Shown: positions 13,078 through 29,979 of the stretch, in pieces | How the letters are laid out: each line of letters begins with the position of its first letter | Numbering within the stretch: position 1 is the stretch's first letter | NCBI RefSeq assembly: GCF_000499845.2 | Contig: NC_023753.2 | Span: 9,191,791-9,255,790 of the forward strand | DNA: 64,000 bases | Origin: Phaseolus vulgaris | Taxonomy: Eukaryota; Streptophyta; Magnoliopsida; Fabales; Fabaceae | Direction: 5' to 3' | Program-made: the position numbers and the translations under genes | Notes under the pieces: generated by a model | Databases searched by the model: none | What the model saw: the letters and a program-made list of their open reading frames with translations, nothing else | What the model was told of the DNA's origin: nothing

Positions 13078-14046
13078 CAAGGTTATCAAACTCAAGAGTT
13101 TACGTAAACTTCTGAAAGTTTTGTAAACTCGTAAGAGTTTATTTCATATAAAAAAATATTTCAATAATATAATTAATTAAAGAAGTTAAAATAAATAAGT
13201 CAACAACACTAAAATAACTACACTTAGTAATGAATGAGAATTATATAACTTCATGAATTTAAAAAATGACATGTTCTGAAATTAAAATCACAATGAAATT
13301 ATTCTTTTTAAATTTTCATAATCTACATATGTGTATTGATTTAATATTTCCAATTAAAAAAAACAATTAAAAAATTTCTCCAATACGTAGATATTCATCC
13401 AAAACAAATTGCAATTTATGCACTCCAACTTAACTAAAAAAATTGTTATGCACACCCCAACTTAAAAAAAAAAACATGTGGATATGCACCCCTATTAAAA
13501 AAACTACAAATGTGTTTGTCCTAAATTTTCCAAACACAACACTAAAATGATGTAACCACCGTGCTATACGAACGCAACCACCATAGATCACAATTTAGAC
13601 GACGCAATCACCACACGAGATGAACAAGACCACTACACGAGAAGAACACGTCCATCGCACGAGACAAACGTGACCACCAACGCGATCACCACACGGTCAT
13701 AACTGATATGAAAGCAACCATGAATGTGTCAATGACAATAAGAGACGACGTGAGAAACCACGAAAATATAGCCACGAACACGATGAATGACGAAATCCTA
13801 GTGACTTTAGCCCACAAACCCTAACGCGAGCAAAAAAGGTGAGTTTATTTGATTTTTCGTTTACAAATGGAATTTTTTTGGGTTTAAAGAAAAACCCTTG
13901 GACTCTCCAACTCAAAGGCAGACTCATGAGTTCACCTGATTTTAGAGTGAGACTACTGAGTTTGCTTCCAAATTAACTCAGAAAGAGTGAGTAGAAACAT
14001 AAACTCAGACGAGTTAATGAGTTAACTCGTGAGTTTGATAACCATG
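13078..14046. mobile_element. Non-autonomous hAT-like element, copy 4 (969 bp)
   Basis: The left end is CAAGGTTATCAAACTC and the right end, read on the minus strand, is CATGGTTATCAAACTC, 15 of 16 matching. The flanks GGTGCAAT (13070-13077) and GATGCAAC (14047-14054) match at 6 of 8 positions, as for an old 8-bp target duplication. Subterminal words such as ACTCGTAAGAGTTTA are shared with copy 2 at 4727-5470. No transposase is encoded. Confidence 0.68.
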
Positions 14047-14054
14047 GATGCAAC

Positions 14055-14867
14055 TGTAATTGATTGGAGAGACCAATGTTGATTTTATATAAACTATGAA
14101 GTTTATTACTTAAAGAACAAACCTCAAACAAATGAACTCGTTCCAATTGAGTTAAACCATATTTAGTTATTATCACTATTTAAAATCAATCATAATTAAA
14201 TAGGAAAATGTCACGGTAACTTTAGGAGACAATTGAGGTTCCACCAAACAAGGTAATTCTACAAGACAAGGGATATGCTTTTGATGCCTCTTTCTCACAT
14301 TCAACACATAACTAAACATACAATATGTTAAACTTCAATGTGGTAACCTTAAGTAACTTAAACTTAGTGGATGCTTGTAAAGCATCCAAATATGTGTAAG
14401 TACATTGTTGTAGGTGTAGTTGGCTCCAAAAGGGGGTTGAATGGAGTTGAACTCTTTTTGTAGCGGGTAAAGAGACTATCTAATTGATCATCTAATCAGA
14501 TCGTCTAGTCAAACTATCTAATAAAGTCAAGATAAAATAAACAACAAAGCAAAGTTACTAGCAACAACATAGAGAGAAAAACACATGAGAAATTATCTTG
14601 GTTCACCAAAACTCAAGCTACATCCAGTCCCATTAACTCAACTATTTAAGAGCTTCCACTCACCAACATACTTAGTTACCAGAGCAAGAATAATGAAATA
14701 CATAATAAAGGTTTTTTCCCTTAAAAAAATGTTGCAAATATATATTTGTTAAAAAAAAGCAAATAAAATATTTTGTTTTCATATATCATACTACTTTGAT
14801 TAAATCTGTTTTTTAACAAGTATATGTATTTTTAAGATTTGTTTTTCACAATTAACTATTTCAAACA
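14055..14867. other. Intergenic DNA with possible old retroelement remnant
   Basis: The words around 14416-14470 (GGCTCCAAAAGGGGGTTGAA and a following TAGCGGGTAAAGAGA) resemble LTR-like repeats common in legume genomes, but no LTR pair, primer site or coding remnant was found. The rest is AT-rich with nothing recognised. Confidence 0.3.
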
Positions 14868-15190
14868 AAATTTGTTATGCATTCAATTTGTTCATCAGAT
14901 TGTCTACCATAAACAGTATATCAAATCACTTGTCATGAAAAAAAGTTGTAGACATTTATAGGGTCTATTAGATACTTCAAATGTACAAAACATTATTAGA
15001 TTATTCAAATAAAAAATAAAACATCCAGTATTAATTTTGTTATGCAATTAATAAGTTTGATCATGCGGTCTATCATGAACACATTTGTAGACACTCAAAA
15101 TTTATTGTGTATTGCAGTTGTACAAAAATATTGTTAGAACATTTAAAATACAAATAAACCATTTAGGTTGTTTTTGTTATCGTCAAAACA
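14868..15190. repeat. Degenerate tandem repeat, about 166-bp unit
   Basis: Two diverged copies start near 14868 and 15034. Each contains TTTGTTATGCA, a TTGWTCATSMGRTTGTCTA-like or GGTCTATCATGAACA-like stretch, TTGTAGACA, and TACAAAA followed by ATTRTTAGA. No coding content was seen. Confidence 0.5.
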
Positions 15191-15559
15191 TTAACTCTTC
15201 ATGATATTCTAGTCATCAAATTGTCTAGTGTCTCAAAAAATGTTCTATAGGGTCTTAGGCTATCTAGGGTATCAATAATGATCATTGTTGAAAGTCAAGA
15301 TAAAAAAAGTTTGAGTTGTAAAGAAGCAATGGGCAATAATTTTGAATAATGTCTAAAAAAAGATAATTGTGCTAAAGGAATATGCCCAATGATGAATAAA
15401 TGTACAAAACAATTATTCAAAGTGAAAGTTGACTTGATAATCACCACCACAACCACTGATAAACTCGTAAAAGTAAAGAAACTACAAGTTCAAAATGTCA
15501 CCTTAAAAGAAAAATAAGACTACTTTTTCATTTTTAATCAAAACAAAGAGTTTGAGTAA
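15191..15559. other. Intergenic DNA, no feature seen
   Basis: AT-rich sequence with no open frame, repeat or signal that could be supported. Confidence 0.4.
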
Positions 15560-16005
15560 GGATAGAAAAGTGGAGCGAGCTGGCCTGCAACCCGTTGAGA
15601 AAAACGTGGGGCGAGCTACCTATTCCAACCCACTAGCCCACTTTAGTGCATAACCCGCAACCTGCGCAAACCAAGTGCGAGACGGAGCGGGCTGACCCAC
15701 ATAACTTAAAAATCTTGAAATTTCTTTATGCATTCCCATATTTTCTTCACGTAGTCTCATATTTCACATTTCATAATTTTACTCACATCTTATTACACAT
15801 GTGTCGTGAGAATAATATTGTGATACCATTTACCTAATGCATTTAAATTAAAAAAAATATTTTCTTATTAATTTTTTTAAAAAATAATTTTTATGTGGGT
15901 TGGCCTGTAGGCCCACGGACCAAATCTTATGCGAGACGGGCTAGTAAAATCAACCTTCATATTCTATGTGGGGCGGACCAACTCGCATTGCGATCCCTAA
16001 GTATG
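15560..16005. repeat. GC-richer dispersed repeat
   Basis: A segment unlike its AT-rich surroundings. At both ends it carries words such as GGCGAGCT, CCAACCCAC, GCGAGACGGGC and GGGCGGACCAACTCGC, with an AT-rich centre near 15840-15895. The arrangement suggests a small DNA transposon with GC-rich subterminal regions. Exact ends and target duplication could not be fixed. The 63-codon frame at 15646 is not a recognised protein. Confidence 0.4.
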
Positions 16006-19000
16006 AGTGTAGGTCGTTTAATGCAATGTCTTGGATTGTTTGGTGCCTAGCATAGACCGTCTACTACATGAAAAGTTAACAAAAATACAGTATAAAGAGA
16101 GTCAGTTAACCCCAATTTATCTTCTAACGAATTCGATTACAAGTTCAGTACAACAAAGTTTAAAAATTGTCTGCAAATGGTTTGGGTTAGTAAGAACAAT
16201 TAATTAAAAATTGTTGTTGTTTGTTGAAGATATAAAATTAAAAAAGACTAGACTAAAGCAATTTAAATAGCATATTGATTCTCGAGTTCATTCATCAGTT
16301 GGCATATATATCGTTTATCCAATTTCCAAACAGAAGTGAATTAACCAAACACAATGTCAATCAATTTGCAAATTAATCAAATAAACATTAATCAATTCAT
16401 TAAATTCATCACCCACATCCAAACATATATGTATGTGAACAAAACAAATAAAAATTTCAATTAAAAAATTATTGAGACAAAATTCATAATTCAAAAGACT
16501 GAGTTTTTTATAAAAAGTTGAAAGACAAAACTAAATTGCACAAAATCTCAAAATTTAATGTGTATTAATCAAGAAAAAAAATGTCATTGCAATAAAATTC
16601 ATAGAAAATATCAATAATGTTATTGAGAAAATCATAATGTTATATCCAATCATTAATGTATATCGGTAGAATTTTTTAAATTTTGTTGTTATTATGGACA
16701 AGTCGTGAACTTTATGAATATAGCTTTTCAAAATTCTTGTGATGTTGTTTGGTGGAAAAATAGATTATAAAAGGTGTATATTATTTTATTTTTGAACTTC
16801 TAGATCCTTCTTTCGTGAAATCACCAACGATTGTATTTAAAGTTTTCCAAAATGATATTTTTAAGTGTATTACTATTCGTTGTTGGTTGATTGAAGGAAA
16901 TTTTTCCTTTCTTTTGCTTTTTTATTTGATTTTTCGCTTCATATACATCATAAACATTTCAAGTTGTCAAATTAATGTGAACCATTGTAATATGATATGC
17001 TCATAAGCTTGATGAAACTTAGATAATGCATTTCAGCGAAATTGTGAACAAAATAGAAAATTTCAATAATTTATTTTCTTTAATAGTATATTATATCAAA
17101 TATTTACCTAAATAGTATATTTTGTCAAATGATTATCCAAATAACACATTTTAATGTAACGCTTTATAATTTGGTTTCATTTTGTACTGGATTTTTTTTA
17201 TTTAAAAATGAATAACATAGAATAGAATTGATAATTTTGAGTTTTAAAAAAAGTATATAGAATAAATAATTTTAAAAGATAGTTATTTAAAAAACATATA
17301 TTTTAAGCAATAAATATTTTTTAAAATATGTAAATAAGAAAAATTTGTTAACGAAATTAACATTTGAAATTTTTGAAAGAACTTATTTTTAAAAGTTAGG
17401 TTTGAAAAATTCATAGAGAAAAGGAAAAAATTGTTTTTAAAAAATAGTGGAAAATGTTTTATATAATTTAAATTATTCATTTGTGAATAATAAATATAAT
17501 AATTAAAATATTTATAAATGAAATAATTTGGTCTGTAAATAATTATTCAAAGAAAAGTAAAAAATTATAAAAATATTTTTTTATAAAAAATACTATTCCC
17601 TAATTTCTATCCATATTGCTATCATCATAATTATTTTATTAATTGAGTGTATAATTAAAAACAAATTTTAAAATTGTATAAGTAAAAAATAAAAATAAAA
17701 ATGACTAAAAATATTTTTTAATATAGGATTTTTTTTTTCTTACATTTTTTACATTTACATGTACTTAATCTGTAACTTATTTATAAATAAATAGCTATTA
17801 TTTTCTTTTAATTCAACACAAAACTAAATAATCACTTATCTAAATATTTCATTTTATAACAAATTAAATTTTCACATTTTTTAGTGAATTAGTTCTTAAA
17901 ATAATTACTTTTCTAAATAATTATTTTTTAAATTATAATATTTTTTAAATAAGTATAATTGGTTTTGTAATTTCTTTTAATATATTTAATTTTCTAAAAT
18001 ATTATTTCTCAGTATAATTTATTTTCTAAACTTGTATTTTTTTAAAATATAATTTTTCTATAACGTTATTCAAAATATTTATTTTTCAAAAATATTTATT
18101 TTAAGATGATATTTTTATTTTAAAATTGTCGTTCATTTTTTAAATAGAAAAATAAAAAAATAAAATGAAGTTTAAAATGGGACCGAACTCTGAACTGTTA
18201 GTAAATCGTGTTATTTGAGTAATTATTTGATACAACAAGCTTTTTTTTTTATAAATATTTGACACAATATTATAGTGAAGGAAAAAATATTCTTAAGTGT
18301 GTATTTTTTATCAAAATTTTGCATTTTGTTTTATCTAGTTTTCTCTGTTTTAGTTAGGAATCTTAATTACTTTATAGTATTCAATATTTTAAATAACTTC
18401 ATTCTAGTCATAATAATAAGACTTGTTCAAAATTTAGATGGTCACATGGATGATCATATGGTTGGTAACATTGGTCGTAACTCTTTAAGTTAAAAAATAT
18501 TTTTTTTTTTAACCAACAACTATTTGAGTCCTTTTGATGGATACCATCATTCCTTTAAGAGTAAGAATTTTCTTTTTCTTAATTCTCTTTTTGGTCATTA
18601 CCTTCTCAACTTCAATATATATGTGGTGAAACTCAATATATAAACCTTGTCATGTTTTATTTATTTTTTAATCTGTATTAGTGACTTTCCAAACAGGTTA
18701 ACATTAAGTCCTTTAAGTCCTTTAATTAATGCATATTACAATAAAAATGATTTTGGATAACAATGAAAAGTTGTGGTCTAAACTATAAAAATTGTTGTTT
18801 TACCTTTAAGCAACAACAAATTTTTAGTCGTGATCTAGATGGTTGTGTGCTAAAGTAATAAGTAGCGATTTTTTTGTTTAGACAACAAAATTTTACAAAT
18901 TGTTGCCTAAAATATGATAGTAGACAACACTTTTATAACTACTTTTATTCAATAATTTTTTTAGTGTTGTTTATTCTTTTAACATTTTAAAAGTTGTGGA

Positions 19001-19190
19001 CATATGTTTTAGGCAATTTTTAAAAATTAAATAATTGGTAGTTAAAACCTTAGTTGCTAATTATATACCAATTTAGAAACCATTCAACAATAATAAAAAC
19101 TAATTTAGAAACCATTTTTTTTGTTTATAAAATTGGTTTTGATTTTTTTTTGTAGTGAAACAATTGTTAGAATAGGCTCGAAAAGACTTT
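16006..19190. other. Very AT-rich intergenic DNA
   Basis: About 3.2 kb of A/T-dominated sequence with only short, low-complexity open frames. Words such as GTTGCCTAAA near 18900 and a TTTTTTTTGTAGTG terminus near 19157 could be one end of a CACTA-type element, but the opposite end was not found. No gene was recognised. Confidence 0.45.
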
Positions 19191-19197
19191 GATACCA

Positions 19198-19315
19198 TAT
19201 TAAAAAGTGGACTTTAAACCTAACTCAATCTTTAAAATCAGCTTAAAGGTGAGGTTTGTACTAATTTATATACTATGAAATGTCTTAATCTCTAGTCGAT
19301 GTGCGATCTCCAACA
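19198..19315 (-). repeat. TRIM LTR copy, diverged (118 bp)
   Basis: On the minus strand this reads from TGTTGGAGATCGCAC to CACTTTTTAATA and is followed by TGGTATCAAAG, a worn initiator-methionine tRNA primer site. It matches the 120-bp LTRs at 53656-54159. Short flanks that look like TRIM internal sequence (near 19171-19190 and 19320-19340) suggest a decayed element rather than a clean solo LTR. No 5-bp target duplication was recognised. Confidence 0.7.
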
Positions 19316-22012
19316 ATAATTAAACTTAGTGTGGGGGACACTGAGAAAACAAATGTGAGTAAATTGTCGTAATTGGGAATACTACCTGGAAAATAAATAT
19401 TAGTGTCGCCTAAATATAATAAAATATTAACTTGCATTGTATCTACTTTGTTGTCCCCATTATAGACTCAATATCATTCTGTCACTTATTTTATTTTATT
19501 ACATTTACTTTATGTCCCAATTCACGACGCTAACTTATTATTATTATTTTAATAATTTTTAGTGTGAGTTAAAGGTCGTCATTGTGGACATAATATTCGT
19601 CATTTATTTTTGTGTCCAACTTGAGTAGACTTCATCCTTGTTAATTGTTTCTTTTTTATAGCTCTTGCTTTCTTTTTTTACTGCTAAAATGGATTTTTCT
19701 TGTATTGAACATAGATGAATGCATCTCCTAAATGTTGTTTGATAGTTTGATTTATTTTCCTGAAAATATACTTATTAAAATAACATAATAATTTTGTATT
19801 ACAATTTTTAATTATAAAATTATGTAATTTGTTTATAAATATGTGAAAAAGTTGAAATTACATATATAACAACAAACATAAAAAATAATTTATAGCGCAT
19901 ATCTGTATTTGACAATTTTTCATTATAAAATGTTGAATAATTTTGTTGTAAGTTAAAATTTTATAATAACAAAAATCATAAAAGTCCCATATATACATGT
20001 GTATTATTGATCTGACTTGTTCCAAATACGCTGCTATGACCTTTGTGAGTGAATTTCTTCCTATATCTTCAATTGTAATTCCAAAAATACTTTTATGAAT
20101 CTGTATTCTAAATTTTAAAATTTTAAAGTTATTTTTTAATAAAATGACTTCTAAATTTAAAATTCAGAATATAAATTTGACTTCCAAATTTTATAATTCA
20201 AAAATTATTTATGAATCTAGAAAATGACTTTCAAATTATAAAATTCAATTAAAAGACATTTTTATAAATGAGAATGCAAATTTGCATTTTGAATTGTAGA
20301 ATTTGCATGCTGTGTTAAGTGTGTAGTTGTCATTTAAGAAAGAAAAAAGTGAAAGAACTTAAAAGTTATTTTTTATTTTACTAAGTATTAAATAGACTTT
20401 TCCGTGTAAACGTACTTGAAAAATGTAGCAATGATAAACTATAATGTAAAGTTTATCGCTTTTGGAAGTGAAATATGAATGGATGGAAAAAAATGTTTAA
20501 ATTTAAATGTTTGTACATAAATATCATTAATTTCTATAGAGTTAAATAACCCAAAACAATTGTTGCACATCTAACCAAGAAGTTAAGAATTTTTTTAGTA
20601 TTTTTCTTATTGAATAGAGGTATTTTTATTATAAAGAGATAGTGTATTTTTTTTTCTATTTAGAGAAAGATCGTAATTTCTGTTTTGTACGTATTGTTTT
20701 TCTTTTAATAAGAAGAATATAGCTTAGTAAAGTACATTTTTTTTTTGTAAAGGACGATTCAATTTGGAACAGAAATATGATGGATTTGAGAGACGAATTG
20801 AATTGGAACAATCTCCTATTCTTTTTATAAAGGAAATTTAAGACTTGGTTACATATATTGAATTTTCAGATAAAGTGTTTCCTTCTTCAATGTCATGTAG
20901 AAAAGTTATTCACGCGTGAAAAAAAGAGAGACTAATATCCCATAAAAGAGTGACTTTACTTGGTAAAAAGATATGTAAAAGGTGAGAAATTTCATTCCTA
21001 CAATCATATCAAGATTTAAATTTTTAGGACCACAGAATCTAGGTATATATGAAGATCTAGTAACACTTAATTTTGAACATAAATGAATTGATGTGTGGGA
21101 AATTATAGATTACATGAATATCTTTTCTAAATTTCTATATTTCACACAGCTTTAGCTTTTGTCATCCACATGGAAGAGACTTGTTACTTGGATTCTCATG
21201 CATGTATGTGGGTGTTATTTGAGTCCTTGATTGGTTTGTAGTCTGGTCAGGCTTCATGCTTTAGGGGAGGCATGGTCTGCACCTTCATTGCTCCCTTGGT
21301 TTTTGGGATCATGAGAAGATTCAGAATTAAAGGGAAAGGAGGAATCTTTGTCGGATCTCATCTCACATCGTGTATGTGGAAGTACTAAGTACAATGTATC
21401 GTGTTTTGTTATATATCAGTTGTGTATGGAAAGAAGAGGGCATGAGCAAAACGTATGGGAAGTTGTTTTGAACACTGATTCTTCATCATGAGTTGAATGG
21501 AAAAAGTAACAGGGTTCATGAATCTGGGAGGTTATCTATCTTATCCCAACATGGTGATCCAAAATGTCCACTTTTTGTTTACAGAAGGAGTGACAAATAA
21601 TAGTCCTGGAATACTTTAATGTTGTAGTGAGCAGTAACATGGTTTCCTTTGAAGCAGCAGGTAGTAAAGATAATGAAGGGATGAGTTTGTATATGTGGAA
21701 TGCCACGTTGATTGAGCTGGAAGAAGGGTAATTGAAATGGTGAGTGCATTGAATTTGGAAAGTGGGAGGGGAATAATCCAGGGTGGTCTTACTAGATGAA
21801 GGTGTGTGTGTGTGTGATGAAAGGTGGTGGTTTAGAGAGAGGTTGGGTGTTGTGAAGGAGAATCATGTGGATGCATGTGCATTGGGTTGGAGAACATGCC
21901 CAAAGCAGCAAGCAACACACTTAGGTACACCTGTCTCTCTCCCATTCCCTTGGAAGCCTCTTTGGAAATTGTACTATGGCCCCACCTTCTAATCCTTAAT
22001 GCAAACAACTCA
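19316..22012. other. Intergenic DNA upstream of the UPBEAT1-like gene
   Basis: AT-rich at first and more balanced after about 21150, as expected on entering the promoter region of the bHLH gene. An open frame at 21783-21992 has no recognisable domain and ends before the TATA box, so it is treated as chance. No other feature was recognised. Confidence 0.45.
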
Positions 22013-22020
22013 TATATAAA
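22013..22020 (+). promoter_or_regulatory. Probable TATA box of the UPBEAT1-like gene
   Basis: The word TATATAAA lies 80 bp above the ATG at 22100. A start site about 30 bp downstream would leave a leader of roughly 50 bases. The call rests on sequence and spacing only. Confidence 0.5.
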
Positions 22021-22099
22021 TTATGCTCTCTTGGTGTGCCATTTATGCACACCCCTCTTGTGTTAGACCCTGAATTTCAAAACTTAAGAGAGCTTCATC

Positions 22100-22456
22100 A
22101 TGGGAATTTCTTCACACCCTTTACCCGTTTCCCTCTCTTTGAAGGATCTGCATCAGGGAGCTCAACCAAACAGAACTTCATCATACAGGTGTTTGAGGAC
22201 CAAACTCTTGGCTGCACAAGCAAAGAAGGGTGTTAGGAGGCCAAGGAGGATTTTGATGAAGAGAAGGGGTGGTTCTAGAAGAGGATCAAATGGGATTCGG
22301 AGACGCGTGAGAGCTTTGAAAAGCCTTGTACCCAACTGTGATTCTTTGGGGTTGGATGGACTCTTCAGAGAAACTGCTAATTACATATTGTCCTTACAAA
22401 CGAGAGTGAGTGTCATGCAGGTTATGGTTAAGGTATTGACACCCTCTGCCGAGTGA
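22100..22456 (+). CDS. UPB1: UPBEAT1-like atypical bHLH transcription regulator
   Basis: A single-exon gene of 118 codons. In Arabidopsis UPBEAT1 regulates peroxidase genes and so the root balance of reactive oxygen species between division and elongation; the same role here is inference. The N-terminal half is basic (RRPRRILMKRR, residues 46-56). Residues about 64-113 form a helix-loop-helix: RRRVRALKSLVPNC (helix 1), a short loop, then GLDGLFRETANYILSLQTRV and MQVMVKVL (helix 2). The basic region lacks the His-Glu-Arg set of classical E-box binders, as in UPBEAT1 and related atypical bHLH proteins. The length is close to the roughly 100 residues of the Arabidopsis protein. The ATG is the first in frame after the TATA box, and the stop is TGA at 22454-22456. 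No intron is needed. Family call strong, orthology moderate. Confidence 0.85.
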   Translation: MGISSHPLPVSLSLKDLHQGAQPNRTSSYRCLRTKLLAAQAKKGVRRPRRILMKRRGGSRRGSNGIRRRVRALKSLVPNCDSLGLDGLFRETANYILSLQTRVSVMQVMVKVLTPSAE

Positions 22457-25400
22457 TTCATTTGTTTGTAAAGACTAATTATAATTAAGATTTTGTTTTC
22501 CTTGTGGTTTGTAGCTACACAACCACTGGTTTCAGATTTCATCTTCATTTTCTCTCATGTCATCTAGATTTAGATAAGTTTTATGATCATTTCATGGTGT
22601 AAGAATCATATGACTACCTTATTACAGTCTTTTTGCTATATATATATTTACCTGCAGTATTAATCAATCGCTCAATTGGGATACCACTTTATTATGTTTG
22701 AAATGATTGCGACTTGATATATAAGCAGTTCCATTCCATAATAACAAGCACGATCGATCATAACATGCACTCTTGAAATCTGAAAATGAAATTCTGATTG
22801 AAGAGTCAAAATACACATCTAAGTTGCGGTTAATCTAGCGAGAAGATTTACAATAGTGAGATGGAAGCCAAGTCGGAATTCTACTAAGCATGATCATCAC
22901 TTTTTCCATTTCTATAGAACTAAAGATTTTCTTCACACTCTGAATTTCCAAATTACCTCCTTGTGACTTTTTTATAAAAACTTAGTTCTCCACAAACTCA
23001 ACGTGGATGATGCACTGATATGGCTAAAAGTAGGAGTAAATGATGCACATGTTTTTAATGCAAGAATGACCCATGATCTGATCTGTTTTTGCAGCTCATT
23101 TCTGAGATTCTCTCTTCTTCTTCCTTTTTCTCATGCACGATGATGCAGTGATTTAATTTTATCAGTGATCCCAGATTATGCTATCTGTGCTTAAGAGAAA
23201 CAAAAAAACATAGAAGTTATTTCTTTACGAGGAACATGATTTACCCTTTACAATAGTTATTTGTGATCAACCTTTGTCATGAGAGAAGACATGTGTAGTG
23301 CAGCTTTATCAAAAAATAATCATATTTACATTGATTGAAGAACTAGTGCGACAATGAGTGTCCTATGCCAAGGTTAACCATATATTACTTTAATTTTTTT
23401 AACATACATTTCTAATTTTTTTATCACCCTATCCTACTTTTATTCTCCCTATGCCCATTTTTTTTAATATGGATACATTGCTACCCAAATTTGGTGATAA
23501 TTCTTCATGAAAAATCTTAGTTTTAAAGGTACAACTCGTAACATCAATAAATTAATTCATATTTTAATTTTTGTACTTATTATTGCTTATTTTAATTTTA
23601 CAAATTTTTTATTTATTTTATTTATTAAGTTACTTTTTAATTTTATATATAATTCAAATAAAAAAATGAATATTATAAATTGAAGTAACAATATTTCATT
23701 ACATAATAACATGTGAAATTTATATAGAGTGAAAATTGTAAGAATATAAATTTCATGTAACACTAATTTAAATTGAGAAATAAAAAATTAATTTAATTAT
23801 TTTTTCTTGCATCAATTTATATTAATGAAATCAGTTGTCTAAATAAAAAAAAAACTATACAACCTTTAAAAAATAAGTAAAAATACCAAAAGATTTAATA
23901 AAAAATATAATTATTTAAAAAGCTAAAATTATAATTACATAATAATATATATATTTTTCAAAAATAAATAAATAAAATTTATTTACTTAATAAAATTTAT
24001 GCAGTTATATTCTATGTTATATATATATTGATTTTTTTAATTAGTTTACCAAACATTTTCATTCTTTTTTTTATCAGCAATAAAAACATTTTCAATCTAA
24101 TGAACTAACTTATCATATTATATAAATTATAAGTTAAAAATTGTGATTTAAGTTAAAAACTAATCAATTACCAGCAACCATATCCTATACGTAGTTAAAA
24201 GAAACATAATTCTCAAATATATTAATTTTTAGTACTTTTGGGCCCTTTTAAAAATTATTTTTTATATTATTTTATATTCTTGATATAAGAGTTTATCCAC
24301 TTTTTAAAACAATAACTTTGTTAAAGAAATATGTATATGGTAAATTCCATATTTAGAATATGTCACTTATTTCAATTTGTTTGCAATGTAAAGATGATAT
24401 AAAATTGAAAAGATAATAAAAAGTAATTATATATACATTTTTTATTATGTTTTTAATTATTTTAAATATGATTTAAATTAAAAGATGATAAGTGAAGACT
24501 GCAATACAAACTCGACTAGGATAACTTATGGGATCTTAATACCTTGATAATTTATATAATAACTTCATATTCATTATTTTATATTTTATTTTTTATAATA
24601 AAAAATAATTAAATTTTAATCACCTCTTAATAAGTTTAGGTAGTTTTAATTAAATCATTAAAATTTTTATTATGTAAAGTTCTTAAAATATTTTTTATTA
24701 TTAAAAATTTTATTATGTAAAGTTCTTAAAATATTTGTTTATTTTGTCTAAGTATTTTATCGTTTGATTTTTATTAGTTTTGTCTTTTCATATTAAATTG
24801 ATCAATTCACAGTTTTCTTATCAAATTTCCTCAAATTCGTGGGTCAACTTACTCCATCCTTTTCTAAAAGTAAATATATATTATTAATACATAAAATTAA
24901 ACTCTTAACGTTGTTTAAGAAAAAAAAAACAGTAATGTTGGTAAATAATATAAAAAGTTAACACAGAACTTATAACCTATTGTATAAATAGTTTTTTTTA
25001 CCAAAATGTAAACTCTAATGTTGAATATGTCCCCTTTTTAAAATAATTTGTCATAGTTATTTATTTATGATTTAAAAAAGTTGATTATTATTTTTTATAT
25101 TGATAAGATTCTCCATCTTAATAAAGATTAAATGTAAAGATAGAATGAAGGTAGCAATGAAGAGAAGAATTAGGAAGAAAAGAATTAATTTATAGATTTG
25201 AAAATTAACCATTATTTTGAGATGAGGTGATGGATGGCTTATATTGAAAAATTCTATTCCCACAACCAAAACAAGACACAATAACTTGAGCACAACCTAA
25301 ATAACAACATCATAATCTCATTCTTAACTATGTTCCTTTGGGTATCATGACTATGATTTCATATCCTCCATCTAAACAAAAATAGTTATAGCTTTCACAA

Positions 25401-25497
25401 TTTGAAAAAGTTAAATAAACTCTGATCAATAATAACATATCATCACATTCATTCATTCATACCTCCCCCCACAGAAACATTTTGGAGTTCAAGCAAA
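22457..25497. other. Intergenic DNA between the bHLH gene and the first kinase
   Basis: This holds the presumed 3' untranslated region of the bHLH gene, then strongly AT-rich DNA from about 23370. A duplicated word of about 35 bp (ATGTAAAGTTCTTAAAATAT) occurs near 24675 and 24715. No gene was recognised. The last 60 bases, with CATTCATTCATACCTCCCC, are the likely leader of the kinase gene. Confidence 0.5.

Positions 25498-29979
<4,482 letters not shown>

Noticed and set aside
19100..19160. A possible CACTA terminus (TTTTTTTTGTAGTG)
   Set aside because: No matching opposite end or 3-bp duplication was found within the AT-rich region, so it was not called as an element.
21783..22066. Small open frames just upstream of the bHLH gene
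   Set aside because: They have no recognisable domain, overlap the TATA box region, and end before the real start. An upstream regulatory frame was considered, but there is no support for transcription from this far up.
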